DNA from: Ferrovibrio terrae_B
GTDB lineage: Bacteria; Pseudomonadota; Alphaproteobacteria; Ferrovibrionales; Ferrovibrionaceae
Direction: 5' to 3'
DNA: 64,000 nt
NCBI RefSeq assembly: GCF_943371255.1
Contig: NZ_CALRUC010000008.1
Location: 1 to 64,000, forward strand
The position numbers and the translations under genes were made by a program. Below, piece by piece: positions 8,698-17,828 of the stretch. Position 1 is the stretch's first letter. The number at the start of each line of letters is the position of its first letter. A model generated the notes under the pieces. It saw nothing but the letters and a program-made list of their open reading frames with translations, had not been told where the DNA came from and searched no databases.

Positions 8698-9780
8698 ATG
8701 ACATCCGATCAGCCGATCGTGGAATCCGTATCGCGTTCATCGATCAATCGCCGGGCCTTTGGCGGCCTCTCCCTGCTGGCCCTCGCCGGCACCTCGGTGG
8801 CGGCCGGCGCCCAGAGCGAGGCCCGGGCCCAGACGGCCATGCCGGAAATCGAACTGAAGATGCAGTTCGCCTCCGCTGACGGCACGCCCTGGAACGACAT
8901 GGACCGGCGTTTCGCGGCGCAACTCAAGTCCATCATGGGCGGCCGTGCCAAGCTGACATTCTTCCCACCCAATTCGGTGACGCCGTTCAAGGACTGGCTG
9001 CGAGCCACCGGTTCCGGCCTTCTCGATATTGGCTTCGTCTGGCACCCGGCACTGCAGGGTAAGTTCACGCAGCTCGAACTGTTCGGCCTGCCCGGCCTTT
9101 CGAAGAATCAGACCGTTGCCAGCGTGGTGTACTGGCGCCTGCGCGAAATCTTCCCCGAGATGGGCAAACTGTTCAGCGCCAGCGACAATGTCGTCGACCT
9201 CGCCACCTTCGTCGCCATGGGCTCACACCTGCATACGCGCACGCCGATCCGCACGCTGGCGGACCTGAAAGGCAAGGTGCTCGCTGCCCAGGATTCGGCC
9301 GGCGTACGGGTGATGGAGACGCTCGGCGCCAGCGCCAGCGTTATGGTGGGGCCGGATGCCTATCTGGCCCTGCAGCGCGGCGCTGTCGACGGAGTCCTGT
9401 GCGCCTGGGGCTGGGTGAACAACTTCAAGCTCAACGAAGTGACGACCTATCACACGCTGATCAACCTCAATCCCGGCACCTACTCGACCGTGATGAATCG
9501 GGACACGCACAAGAAGCTGACCGAGCAGGAGAGAAAGCATCTCGCCGACCTGCTGCCGGTCTATTTCTTCAACAACACAATCGACGCCGCCGCAGCCGCG
9601 ACGGCAGCGATCCCGCCGGAAAATATTCTTGCGCTGCCGGCCGAGGACCATGCCGCCCTTGCCACCAGAATGCGTCCGCTCTGGGACCAATGGGTACAGG
9701 CTGCAAATGCGAAGGGCATGCCGGGCCAGAAGATTCTCGACGAAGCTGTTCGCCTGCTAAAGCTCTACGATCAGAACTAG
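8698..9780 (+). CDS. TRAP transporter substrate-binding protein (DctP type), Tat signal
   Basis: A 360-residue DctP-family receptor. The N-terminus has a twin-arginine-like signal (SINRRAFGGLSLLALAG) ending near ARAQT at about residue 42, so export is probably by Tat. TRAP receptors bind carboxylate-type solutes in the periplasm and hand them to DctQM. GGGAGGAGAC precedes the start. The fused permease follows after a 74-bp gap that contains a strong hairpin. Confidence 0.88.
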   Translation: MTSDQPIVESVSRSSINRRAFGGLSLLALAGTSVAAGAQSEARAQTAMPEIELKMQFASADGTPWNDMDRRFAAQLKSIMGGRAKLTFFPPNSVTPFKDWLRATGSGLLDIGFVWHPALQGKFTQLELFGLPGLSKNQTVASVVYWRLREIFPEMGKLFSASDNVVDLATFVAMGSHLHTRTPIRTLADLKGKVLAAQDSAGVRVMETLGASASVMVGPDAYLALQRGAVDGVLCAWGWVNNFKLNEVTTYHTLINLNPGTYSTVMNRDTHKKLTEQERKHLADLLPVYFFNNTIDAAAAATAAIPPENILALPAEDHAALATRMRPLWDQWVQAANAKGMPGQKILDEAVRLLKLYDQN

Positions 9781-9801
9781 GCCCGCTCCGAAGCACCAGC
9801 G

Positions 9802-9830
9802 AGAGCGCGCCGCTCATTGCGGCGTGCTCT
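9802..9830 (+). other. Intergenic stem-loop between TRAP binding protein and permease
   Basis: AGAGC-G-CGCCGC and GCGGCG-T-GCTCT form a 12-bp stem with one G-T pair and the loop TCATT. No T-run follows, so read-through into the permease is expected. Such hairpins often stabilise the abundant binding-protein message relative to the permease message. Confidence 0.6.
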
Positions 9831-9854
9831 TGTCGGCTAAAAAGGTAAAACAGC

Positions 9855-11792
9855 ATGAGTAGTGGCCTGGATAGGATCGGGACCGAGATGCCCGTCGAGC
9901 ATGAAACGCCTGCGAGGGCGCCGTGGCGCGCCGTCGCTTGGACGAACCTTGCCGCACAGTGGATCGGGGGCGGTGCCCTCATCCTGATGATGGGCGTGAC
10001 GGTGGCGGATGTCGTGCTGCGCAATCTCTTTTCGATCGTTGTCCCCGGCAGCATGGAGATGAATGGGCTGCTGATGACTCTCGTAGCCCTGTCCACGCTT
10101 GGCGCGGTCGAACTCGCACGCGGACATATCCGCGTCGACATGCTGCTTCAGCTGATGCCAGCCCATGCCCGCTTGCCGACCATTGGCGGCGGGCTGTTGC
10201 TCACCCTGGGAGCAGTCACGATCACCGCGTCTGAGATTCTGAAGGAAACCTCGCTTTTGATCGAGGATTCGATCGTCACCGGCGTGTTGAAGGTGCCGGA
10301 ATGGCCCTTCGCGCTGATTGCGGCGATTTTCATGCTGCTGTTCGCGGTCACGTTGCTGGTCAACCTGATCGCTACGCTGAAGGACGTCGGCGCACTCCGG
10401 AAGCCGCAAGCTGTGATTATCGGCCTGGCCTGGCTGCTGGCGGCGGCTGCGATCTTCTGTCTCATCCTGTTTCCGCAGGCCCTGCCGTTCGACATGCCCC
10501 GCGAGATGCGCGGCGCTCTGTGTATTGCACTGTGTTTCATCCTGATCTTTCTGGGGGTTCATGTCGCCGCTGCGATGGCGATCACGGCGTTGATCGGTAT
10601 CAGCCTGCTGATCGGTGCAAATGCCAGCCTGACCAGTCTCGGCACCACGGCCCTCGATGTTGTCGGCGACCAGACATGGAGCGTCATTCCACTCTTCACT
10701 TGGATGGGCCTCATCGTCGTCGCTTCGGGATTTGCCGAGGACCTCTATCGTGCGGCCTATCGCTGGATCGGACATCTGCCCGGAGGACTTGCCTCTGCGA
10801 GTACAGTGTCCTGCGCGGGACTGTCATCGATCGTCGGCGATACGCTGTCCGGCGTCTACGCCATGGGTTCGATCGCCCTGCCGCAGATGAAGAGCTATGG
10901 TTACGACATGAAGCTTGCCACGGCTTCGATCGCCTGTGCCGCGACCATCGGGGTAATGATCCCGCCCAGCCTCGCCTTCATCGTTTACGGCATGATCACC
11001 GAAGTCTCGATCGGCAAACTGTTCATGGCTGGCGTACTGCCGGGCATTCTGTTTGCGGTCATCCTGGTTCTGCTGATCACAGTGCGGACCTGGCTCAATC
11101 CCGCGCTGGCGCCGCGCGGCGAAGTAAGCTCCTGGCGCGAGCGGCTGGAAGCCAGCAGCGGAGTTTGGCCGGTGCTGGTACTGATGCTGCTGGTGCTTGG
11201 CGGCATCTATACGGGCATAGTCACGCCCAATGAAGCGGGCGGAATCGGCGTCGCCGGCGCGCTGCTGATTTCCGTGCTGACACGGCGGCTTACCTGGCGT
11301 GCCTTCTGGCAATCGATTGAACAGACGCTGCGGCTGACAGCAGGCATCATCCTGATCTTTCTGTTCGCCACCGCTTTCAGCCGCTTCATCGCCATCAGCG
11401 GCCTGACTCAGCAGATCGCCGGCCTGGTCGCGGGGCTCAAGCTCACCCCCTATGAGCTGATCGGCGCCATCCTGCTCTTCTACGTCATCATCGGTATGTT
11501 TATGAATGCGCTGCCCGCGCTCGTGCTGACGGTTCCTCTCTTTTATCCACTGGCCATGAGTGCCGGATTCGACCCGGTCTGGTTCGGTGTCCTTGTCGTC
11601 ATCATGGTCGAGCTCGGCGTCGTCACACCACCGATCGGTGTCAATGTCTTTGCCATCGCGTCGATGACATCGGATGTGTCTATGTACGAGATCTTCCGTG
11701 GGGTTTTTCCCTTTTGGATCGCCTATTTCGCACTGGTCTTGCTGATCATCGTCTTCCCGCAGATTGCGCTCTTCCTGCCCTCGCTGATGTAA
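9855..11792 (+). CDS. TRAP transporter fused permease (DctQM)
   Basis: A 645-residue membrane protein. The first roughly 190 residues form a DctQ-like four-helix domain (GSMEMNGLLM and ARGHIRVDMLL). The rest is a DctM-like large subunit with many hydrophobic segments, including the family-typical IPPSLAFIVYGMITEVSIGKLF and GVVTPPIGVNVF. DctM imports solute with sodium, and the DctQ part links it to the binding protein. The fusion replaces the separate genes found in the second TRAP system of this window. It probably starts at the ATG at 9855. Confidence 0.88.
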   Translation: MSSGLDRIGTEMPVEHETPARAPWRAVAWTNLAAQWIGGGALILMMGVTVADVVLRNLFSIVVPGSMEMNGLLMTLVALSTLGAVELARGHIRVDMLLQLMPAHARLPTIGGGLLLTLGAVTITASEILKETSLLIEDSIVTGVLKVPEWPFALIAAIFMLLFAVTLLVNLIATLKDVGALRKPQAVIIGLAWLLAAAAIFCLILFPQALPFDMPREMRGALCIALCFILIFLGVHVAAAMAITALIGISLLIGANASLTSLGTTALDVVGDQTWSVIPLFTWMGLIVVASGFAEDLYRAAYRWIGHLPGGLASASTVSCAGLSSIVGDTLSGVYAMGSIALPQMKSYGYDMKLATASIACAATIGVMIPPSLAFIVYGMITEVSIGKLFMAGVLPGILFAVILVLLITVRTWLNPALAPRGEVSSWRERLEASSGVWPVLVLMLLVLGGIYTGIVTPNEAGGIGVAGALLISVLTRRLTWRAFWQSIEQTLRLTAGIILIFLFATAFSRFIAISGLTQQIAGLVAGLKLTPYELIGAILLFYVIIGMFMNALPALVLTVPLFYPLAMSAGFDPVWFGVLVVIMVELGVVTPPIGVNVFAIASMTSDVSMYEIFRGVFPFWIAYFALVLLIIVFPQIALFLPSLM

Positions 11793-11900
11793 AATCGAGA
11801 TGAGATTGAACATGAAGCTTGCGCCTGCTCAAAGATCCGGCCTCCTGTCCCTGGATGCAGCCATGCGAATGCCCTGCGCTGACGCGCAAAGGAAATCGTG

Positions 11901-13079
11901 ATGCAGCCGCTCGAAGGCTTTCGGGTGCTTGACCTGACGCATGTACTGGCGGGGCCCTGTGCCACGCATCATTTGCGTTGTCTCGGCGCCGAGGTCATCA
12001 AGATCGAGCGGCCAGGCTCCGGCGATCCAATGCGGGCGCTCACAATGCAGCCGGAACACGGCGGTCTGCCTCCTGGCTTCCGAGCACTGAACGCCGGCAA
12101 GAAATCGGTCGTCGTCGACCTGTCTGCGCCCGAGGGCCGCGCTGCAGTCTTGCGGCTCGCCGAAGGCGTCGATGTCTTCGTTGAAAATTTCCGCCCCGGC
12201 GTTGCCCGACGCCTGGGCCTCGGCCCGGAAGACCTCCGCGCGGTTCGGCCCGACATCGTGTACTGCTCGATTTCGGGCTGGGGCCAGAGCGGGCCGAACA
12301 GTGGATACGGAGCCTATGATCACGTGATTCAGGCCGCGACCGGAATGATGACGCTGCAGGGAAGTCAGGCGAATGACGCCCCGGTGAAGGTCGGCTTCCC
12401 GATTGTCGACATCGCCACCGGCATCAGTGCCGCGGAAGCGATCCTGGCCGCGCTTATCCGGCGCCTGCGCGGTGATACCAGCCCGATTACGCTCGACGTC
12501 TCGATGGTCGATTCCGCGCTGGCGCTGATGTCAGGCCCCGCCGCCATGACGCTGGCGACCGGTCGTGCACCTGAACGCGTGGGCAACCGCGGATTCGTCG
12601 GCAGTCCCGGAGCGGAAACCTTTGCCACTATGGACGGCCATATTTCGGTAGCAGCCAATACAATGGGCCAGTTCGTGACGCTGTGCCGTCTGCTGGAGCG
12701 ACCAGAGCTTGCCGCGCCGCCCTTCGTGCCCGCGGGCCTCGCGTCGGGTGATTTCCTGGCCAATGTTGCCAACGAGCCGCTCCGCGTCGAACTGAAACAG
12801 GCTTTCGCGTCTGCTGATGCGGCAGAACTGGATCTTGCCCTCAACGCTGCCGGCGTACCGGCTGCCAAGGTGCGCGATCTCTCCGAGTATCTGCGCGATA
12901 TCTATCCGGCTACGCCAGGGATCGGCATGAACGGCGAGCCCGTGGCACTAGGGCCGGCATTTCGCTGGCAAGAAGGGCAAAGGCCAGCGCTACCGCCGGC
13001 GCCGCGGCTCGGTGCAGACACCCATTCGGTACTTCCGGCAGTCTCAAATCATCCGCGTCGCGATGCATCCTCCAGTTGA
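11901..13079 (+). CDS. CaiB/BaiF class III CoA-transferase
   Basis: A 392-residue class III CoA-transferase. Family landmarks include the N-terminal PLEGFRVLDLTHVLAGPCATHHL, GDPMRAL, VENFRPGVARRLGLG and YCSISGWGQSGP. These enzymes move CoA between carboxylic acids via an aspartyl intermediate, so a TRAP-imported acid could be activated here. A GTG directly before the ATG (11898) is an alternative start. It is the last gene before a 552-bp gap that carries a tRNA remnant. Confidence 0.87.
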   Translation: MQPLEGFRVLDLTHVLAGPCATHHLRCLGAEVIKIERPGSGDPMRALTMQPEHGGLPPGFRALNAGKKSVVVDLSAPEGRAAVLRLAEGVDVFVENFRPGVARRLGLGPEDLRAVRPDIVYCSISGWGQSGPNSGYGAYDHVIQAATGMMTLQGSQANDAPVKVGFPIVDIATGISAAEAILAALIRRLRGDTSPITLDVSMVDSALALMSGPAAMTLATGRAPERVGNRGFVGSPGAETFATMDGHISVAANTMGQFVTLCRLLERPELAAPPFVPAGLASGDFLANVANEPLRVELKQAFASADAAELDLALNAAGVPAAKVRDLSEYLRDIYPATPGIGMNGEPVALGPAFRWQEGQRPALPPAPRLGADTHSVLPAVSNHPRRDASSS

Positions 13080-13211
13080 CGGATGGCTGTCTGTAGCGGC
13101 CATTTCGATCCGGTGCTGATCCGTTATCGCGATCAAGGAGCGGGTGTGAACTGCAGAGGTGGCCGGCATCTGTCAGTTCGTGAGGCGGTCATCTGGCAAA
13201 GGCGGTGTTTT

Positions 13212-13231
13212 TTGTCCAAAATTATCCCAAA
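13212..13231 (+). repeat. Intergenic motif, partial copy
   Basis: The bases TTGTCCAAAATTATCCCAAA resemble the first half of the dispersed motif (TTGTCC, A-rich, then CCC). The second, T-rich half is missing, so this is a weak copy. It lies about 110 bp beyond the 3' end of the tRNA-Gly remnant. Confidence 0.35.
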
Positions 13232-13322
13232 CGGCAGGACTTGGTTTGCATAGCGTTTGACTTTTAGGGGGACAAGAACGCGGCGTCGTAAGCTTTTGCC
13301 AATTGCTTGGCCAGCTAAGTGC

Positions 13323-13390
13323 TGGAGCGGGTGAGGGGAATCGAACCCCCATCGTAAGCTTGGAAAGCTCACTTCTGCCCTCTTACCAGC
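13323..13390 (-). pseudogene. tRNA-Gly(TCC) 3' portion, decayed or att-site remnant
   Basis: On the minus strand the sequence reads as the 3' two-thirds of a glycine tRNA: anticodon loop TTTCCAA (anticodon TCC), a T arm GGGGG-TTCGATT-CCCCT, acceptor strand CACCCGC and TCCA. The matching 5' acceptor GCGGGTG and a pairing D arm are absent upstream. A few extra bases also sit before the anticodon stem, so it should not fold as a tRNA. This is the pattern left when an element integrates into a tRNA gene, or of a decayed duplicate. An automatic tRNA caller might still score it. Confidence 0.6.
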
Positions 13391-13464
13391 TGGTAAAATA
13401 CCGGGAAACTGCGGATGGAATAGTTGCTCGGGTAGCTATTCTTACGCTGCTTTAGCTGCGGTGC

Positions 13465-13490
13465 GTCCCAAATTGGCCCACGAAAATTTT
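13465..13490 (+). repeat. Dispersed intergenic motif, copy near the tRNA-Gly remnant
   Basis: GTCCCAAATTGGCCCACG followed by AAAATTTT aligns with the copies at 23354 and 45061: (G)TCC, A-rich block, ATTG/ATG, CCC(A/C)CG, then AT-rich tail. It lies about 75 bp beyond the 5' side of the tRNA-Gly remnant. Confidence 0.5.
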
Positions 13491-13511
13491 ATCTAACCAA
13501 TCAAATCGACC

Positions 13512-13528
13512 GTTCCGCATTGTGGAAC
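13512..13528. promoter_or_regulatory. Candidate IclR operator upstream of the BKACE operon
   Basis: GTTCCGCATTGTGGAAC is a 17-bp palindrome with one mismatched pair. Its core TTCCGC-N3-GTGGAA matches, with the same spacing, the sites at 18948 and 19839. It lies about 100 bp before the first gene of the operon. Confidence 0.5.
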
Positions 13529-13631
13529 ATCAATACAGCGCACGCGCTCCGAACCCTTCTTCCATGTAGAACCGAGATTAGGGATTGCCGCCAGAAGACG
13601 GCAGCGGAAGAGCCTAGGGGAGCGGGGCCGG

Positions 13632-14531
13632 ATGATGCAATCACGCGTTATCGTTACTTGTGCCATCACCGGCAACCAGACCACGCCGGAGATGACGCCG
13701 CATCTGCCGATCACGCCCGCCGAGATCGCCGAGGCCTGCCTGGGTGCGGCCGAGGCCGGCGCCGCCGCCGTGCATATCCATGTGCGCGATCCGCAGACCG
13801 GCCGCCCGTCGATGGAACTCGACTACTATCGCGACGTAATGGATCGCATCCGCGCGCGCGACAAGGACCTCATCATCAATCTCACCACCGGCCCGGGCGG
13901 CCGTTTCGTGCCCGGCGCGGACGACCCGAAAGTCGCCGGCCCCGGTACCACGCTGATGCGGCCGGAAGACCGGGTCGTGCATATCGCGCGGCTGAAACCC
14001 GACATCGCCACGCTGGACCTGAACACCATGAATTCCGGCAAGCAGGTGGTGATCAACACGCCCGACAATGTTCGCCGCATGGCCGCGGTGATCAACAAGG
14101 CCGGCGTGAAGCCTGAGATCGAGCTATTTGATTCCGGCGACATCGCGTTGTGCAATGACCTAGTCCGCGATGGCACGTTGAAAGGCCCGCTTCTGTGTTC
14201 GGTGGTTATGGGCGTGAAATACGGCTTCCAGCCCGCGCCGGAAACCGTGCTCTATGCGCGCGGCCTGCTGCCGCCGGGCACGGTCTGGACCGCTTTCGGT
14301 ACCGGCCGCATGGCCTTCCCGATGGTGGCACAGTCTTTCCTCGCTGGCGGCCATGTCCGTGTCGGGCTGGAGGATGCGGTCTATCTCAGCAAGGATGTGC
14401 TGGCCGAGTCCAACGCCGCCATGGTCGAGAAGGCGTGCGGCATCGTCGAAGCGCTGGGCGGGCAGATCGCGACGGCACGACAGGCACGCGATCTGCTGGC
14501 GCTGCCGGTGCACGAAAAAACGATGGTCTGA
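13632..14531 (+). CDS. BKACE-family 3-keto-5-aminohexanoate cleavage-type enzyme (DUF849)
   Basis: A 299-residue beta-keto acid cleavage enzyme. It has the N-terminal VIVTCAITGNQTTPEMTPHLPIT region, the zinc-binding HIHVRDPQTGRPS and the NLTTGPGGRF segment. BKACE enzymes condense a beta-keto acid with acetyl-CoA and cleave it to acetoacetate and a new CoA ester; the side-chain specificity cannot be read here. GGGGAG precedes tandem ATGs at 13632/13635. It heads a four-gene unit (BKACE, binding protein, SDR, ALDH) that ends at a strong terminator. Confidence 0.88.
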   Translation: MMQSRVIVTCAITGNQTTPEMTPHLPITPAEIAEACLGAAEAGAAAVHIHVRDPQTGRPSMELDYYRDVMDRIRARDKDLIINLTTGPGGRFVPGADDPKVAGPGTTLMRPEDRVVHIARLKPDIATLDLNTMNSGKQVVINTPDNVRRMAAVINKAGVKPEIELFDSGDIALCNDLVRDGTLKGPLLCSVVMGVKYGFQPAPETVLYARGLLPPGTVWTAFGTGRMAFPMVAQSFLAGGHVRVGLEDAVYLSKDVLAESNAAMVEKACGIVEALGGQIATARQARDLLALPVHEKTMV

Positions 14532-14590
14532 CCACGACGAAACAACACAAGCAGGGATAACCTGCGCCATAACAATAAATCGGAGGAATC

Positions 14591-15562
14591 ATGCGTCTGC
14601 TCTCACTGGCTCTTTTCGGACTCGCACTGGCATTCACACCCTGTCATCCCGCCGTGGCGGAAGGCGCCTGGCCGGATCGCCCGGTCACCCTGATCGTGCC
14701 CTTCCCGGCCGGTTCGGCCGTCGATTTCCTGGCACGCGCCACGGCGAGCGAGCTGAGCGACAAGCTGGGCAAGCCCTTCATCGTCGAGAACCGAAGCGGG
14801 GCGGGCGGCAATATCGGCGGCGCCGCCGTGGCTAAGGCGAAAGCCGACGGCTACATGCTGCTGTTCGGCACGCCGTCGCCGATCGCGCTGAACAAGCTGA
14901 TGTACAAGGGCCTGACCTACGACTCGGAGAAGGATTTCACGCCTGTCGTTCTGGTTGCCAAATCGCCGCTGATGATCACCACCAAGCTGGATTTCCCGGC
15001 GAAGACCTTTGCCGAGCTGATCGACTACGCCAAGAAGAATCCCGGCAAGGTCACGGTCGGCAATCCGGGCAACGGCACGCTGGGCCATATCACGGCCGAG
15101 CTGATCCAGCAGTTCACCGGCGTGACGATGACCGCGGTGTCCTATCGCGGCACGGTACCGCTGATGACCGATTTATTGGGCGGCCAGGTCGATGTCGCGA
15201 TGGATTTTATGCCGACTTACGTGCCGCAGGTGACCGAGAAGAAGCTGCGCGCGCTGGCGGTGACGACCAGCCACCGCGCGCCGCAATTGCCGGACGTACC
15301 GACAGTGCAGGAGGTCGGCTTCAAGGGCTTCGAGGTGAGCGCGTGGTACGCGATGGTGGCACCGACCGGCACGCCGCCCGAGATCGTCGCCAAGCTGAAC
15401 AAGATCGTGAACGACTTCCTGAAGACCGACAAGACCAAGGCGTTGCTCCAGCAGAACACGCTGGAAGGCGTGGGCGGCTCGCCCGCAGACCTCAAGGCCT
15501 TCGTCGCCAGAGAAATGGCGAAATGGAAGCCGGTCATCGACGCTGCCAAGATCGAAATGTGA
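14591..15562 (+). CDS. TTT (Bug/TctC family) periplasmic substrate-binding protein
   Basis: A 323-residue Bug receptor. A signal peptide covers about residues 1-24 (LALFGLALAFTPCHPAVAEG), then come PDRPVTLIVPFPAGSAVD and GKPFIVENRSGAGGNIGG. CGGAGGAATC directly precedes the ATG. Located between BKACE and an SDR, it probably imports the carboxylate metabolised by this operon, using TctAB encoded elsewhere. Confidence 0.88.
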   Translation: MRLLSLALFGLALAFTPCHPAVAEGAWPDRPVTLIVPFPAGSAVDFLARATASELSDKLGKPFIVENRSGAGGNIGGAAVAKAKADGYMLLFGTPSPIALNKLMYKGLTYDSEKDFTPVVLVAKSPLMITTKLDFPAKTFAELIDYAKKNPGKVTVGNPGNGTLGHITAELIQQFTGVTMTAVSYRGTVPLMTDLLGGQVDVAMDFMPTYVPQVTEKKLRALAVTTSHRAPQLPDVPTVQEVGFKGFEVSAWYAMVAPTGTPPEIVAKLNKIVNDFLKTDKTKALLQQNTLEGVGGSPADLKAFVAREMAKWKPVIDAAKIEM

Positions 15563-15572
15563 AGAGGATTTG

Positions 15573-16334
15573 ATGACCAGTATTGACGTGCCGGCTTTAC
15601 CGGTCGCGAAAGTCGCGCTTGTCACCGGCGCCAGCAGCGGCATCGGCAAGGCCACGGCTGCGCGCCTTGCCGCGCAGGGAACCACGGTCGTGGTCGGTTA
15701 CAACAGCCGCGGCGAACTGGCGGAACAGGTGGTGAGGGGTCTGCAGGGCAGCGGGCATGTGGCCTTGCGCATCGCCATCGATGACGCTGCGTCGATCGCG
15801 GTGGCGGTGCAAGCTGTGGAGACGCGTTTCGGCCGGCTCGATGCGCTGGTCAACAACGGCGGGGCCACCACGCCGGTGCCGGCCAATGATCTCGACAGGC
15901 TGACCGACGAGATCTTCGACCGCACCGTGTCGCTGAACCTGCGCGGCCCTTTCGCCGTGATTCGCGCCTTCCGGCCCTTACTGGAACGCGGCAGCCAGGC
16001 GGCCATTGTCAATGTGTCCTCCATCGCGGCGCGCACGGGCGTCGGCAGCAGCCTTGCCTATCTGTCGGCCAAGGCGGGAGTCGATGCGCTCACCATTGCG
16101 CTGGCCAAGGTGCTGGCGCCGAAAATCCGCGTCTTTTCGGTCTCGCCGGCCGGCGTGGATACCGATTTCGTGCCCGGCCGCACGCGCGAGCAGCTGGAAA
16201 AGGTTGCCGAAAAACTGCCGCTCGGCCGCGTCACCACACCGGACGATGTGGCGCGCGCCGTGGTGGCATGCATCAGTTATCTGACCAGTTCGACCGGCAT
16301 CGTGGTGCCGGTGGACGAGGGCCGGCATCTTTAA
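15573..16334 (+). CDS. SDR-family NAD(P)-dependent oxidoreductase
   Basis: A 253-residue classical SDR. It has the cofactor motif TGASSGIG near residue 20, NNGGAT near 91 (in place of NNAG) and the catalytic YLSAK near 164, with serine in VNVSS. Start: the ATG at 15573 preceded by GAAGAGGA; a TTG at 15570 is directly adjacent. It lies 10 bp after the binding-protein gene and 12 bp before ALDH. It would oxidise or reduce a hydroxy/keto intermediate, which the ALDH may process further. Confidence 0.88.
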   Translation: MTSIDVPALPVAKVALVTGASSGIGKATAARLAAQGTTVVVGYNSRGELAEQVVRGLQGSGHVALRIAIDDAASIAVAVQAVETRFGRLDALVNNGGATTPVPANDLDRLTDEIFDRTVSLNLRGPFAVIRAFRPLLERGSQAAIVNVSSIAARTGVGSSLAYLSAKAGVDALTIALAKVLAPKIRVFSVSPAGVDTDFVPGRTREQLEKVAEKLPLGRVTTPDDVARAVVACISYLTSSTGIVVPVDEGRHL

Positions 16335-16346
16335 AGGCGACGCAGG

Positions 16347-17762
16347 ATGGAAAAGCTGAAATTCTATATCGATGGCGCCTGGGTCGATCCGGCCGAGCCA
16401 AAGACGCTGGGCGTGCAGAATCCCGCCACGGAAGAGGTTTTCGCGCGGATCAGCCTGGGCTCCGCGCGGGATGTCGACCGCGCCGTGACGGCGGCGCGCC
16501 GGGCCTTTGCGACTTACGCCGAAACCAGCGTGGAAGAACGTCTTTCGTATCTGCACAGGATCATCACCGGCTTCAAGGCGCGCCTGCCCGAACTGGCGCA
16601 CGCGATGACCCTGGAGATGGGCGCGCCGATCACTTTTGCCACCGAACGCCAGGCCACCGTCGCGCTGTTCCATTTCGAGGAAGCGGCGCGCGTGCTGGCG
16701 CAGTATATATTCGAGGAACCGATGGGGCCCGGCATGATCCGCCGCGAGCCGGTCGGCGTCTGCGGATTGATCACGCCGTGGAACTGGCCGCTCAACCAGA
16801 TCGCCTCCAAAGTGGCGCCGGCGCTGGCCACCGGCTGCACCGTCGTGCTGAAGCCGAGCGAGATCGCGCCGCTGAGCGCCCTGCTGTTCGCCGAGATTCT
16901 GCACAAGGCCGGGTTGCCGGCCGGCGTCTTCAATCTGGTGAATGGTGACGGTCCCACGGTGGGTGAGGCCATCGCCGCGCATCCGGGGATCGACATGGTG
17001 TCGTTCACCGGTTCGACCGCGGCCGGCATCCGCGTGGCCAAGCTGGCGGCCGACACGGTGAAGCGCGTGGCGCAGGAACTGGGCGGCAAGTCGGCCAACA
17101 TCATCCTGCCCGATGCCGATTTGAAGGCGGCAGTTATTCAAGGTGTGCATGCCTGCTACACCAACGGGGGCCAGAACTGCCAGTCGCCGACCCGCATGCT
17201 GATCCCGCGCGGGCAACGCGATGCGGCTTTCGCCGCGGCGTGCCAGGCAGTCGAGACCATCCGCCTGGGCGATCCGCTCGATCCGGCCACCACGATGGGG
17301 CCGCTGGTGAGCCAGATGCAATATGACAAGGTGCAGGACCTGATCCAGTCGGGTATCGACGAGGGTGCCACGCTGGTGGTTGGCGGCACCGGCCGGCCGG
17401 CAGAGGTCAATCACGGCTATTACGTGCGCCCGACCGTGTTCGGCGATGTGACGCCGCAGATGAGGATCGCACGCGAGGAAATCTTCGGCCCCGTCCTGTC
17501 GATCCTGAGTTATGACAGCGAGGATGAGGCGATCGAGATCGCTAATGACACGCCGTTTGGCCTGGCGGGCTTCGTGCAGTCGAAGGACCGCAACCATGCG
17601 CGCCGGGTCGCCAACCGTATCCGGGCTGGCCGTGTCTATCTCAATGGGGCGCCGTTCGACCGCAGCCTGCCGTTCGGCGGCTACAAGCAGTCGGGCAACG
17701 GTCGCGAATTCGGTGTTTTCGGCTTCGAGGAATATCTGGAAGTGAAGGCGATCCTCGGCTGA
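16347..17762 (+). CDS. Aldehyde dehydrogenase family protein
   Basis: A 471-residue NAD(P)-dependent aldehyde dehydrogenase. The active site is intact: catalytic Cys278 in NGGQNC, general base Glu244 in QELGG, and Asn146 in PWNWP. It converts an aldehyde to a carboxylate. It is the last gene of the BKACE operon, and a perfect terminator hairpin follows 28 bp after the stop. Confidence 0.92.
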   Translation: MEKLKFYIDGAWVDPAEPKTLGVQNPATEEVFARISLGSARDVDRAVTAARRAFATYAETSVEERLSYLHRIITGFKARLPELAHAMTLEMGAPITFATERQATVALFHFEEAARVLAQYIFEEPMGPGMIRREPVGVCGLITPWNWPLNQIASKVAPALATGCTVVLKPSEIAPLSALLFAEILHKAGLPAGVFNLVNGDGPTVGEAIAAHPGIDMVSFTGSTAAGIRVAKLAADTVKRVAQELGGKSANIILPDADLKAAVIQGVHACYTNGGQNCQSPTRMLIPRGQRDAAFAAACQAVETIRLGDPLDPATTMGPLVSQMQYDKVQDLIQSGIDEGATLVVGGTGRPAEVNHGYYVRPTVFGDVTPQMRIAREEIFGPVLSILSYDSEDEAIEIANDTPFGLAGFVQSKDRNHARRVANRIRAGRVYLNGAPFDRSLPFGGYKQSGNGREFGVFGFEEYLEVKAILG

Positions 17763-17790
17763 TCCTGCTGCCTCCTCCCCCGGACAGCTA

Positions 17791-17827
17791 ACGCCGGCGT
17801 TTCCAGGAAACGCCGGCGTCTTTTTTT
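17791..17827 (+). terminator. Rho-independent terminator of the BKACE operon
   Basis: A 14-bp perfect inverted repeat (ACGCCGGCGTTTCC with GGAAACGCCGGCGT) is followed by C and seven T. It lies between the convergent ALDH and hydrolase genes. The T-run is on the plus strand, so it mainly serves the ALDH side. Confidence 0.9.
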
Positions 17828-17828
17828 A

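Larger units (their letters stand above)
13080..13631. other. Gene-poor gap with tRNA-Gly remnant and repeat motifs
   Basis: No convincing coding sequence is seen. The gap holds two copies of the short intergenic motif (13212-13231, 13465-13490), a tRNA-Gly 3' remnant on the minus strand, a 14-bp perfect palindrome TTACCAGCTGGTAA (13384-13397) and a candidate IclR operator (13512-13528). Confidence 0.6.

Noticed and set aside
15978..17597. A 539-codon open frame on the minus strand opposite SDR and ALDH
   Set aside because: It lies fully antisense to two genes with intact catalytic motifs. Its translation is rich in Arg, His, Gly and Ala with no domain, as expected for an antisense frame in GC-rich DNA.
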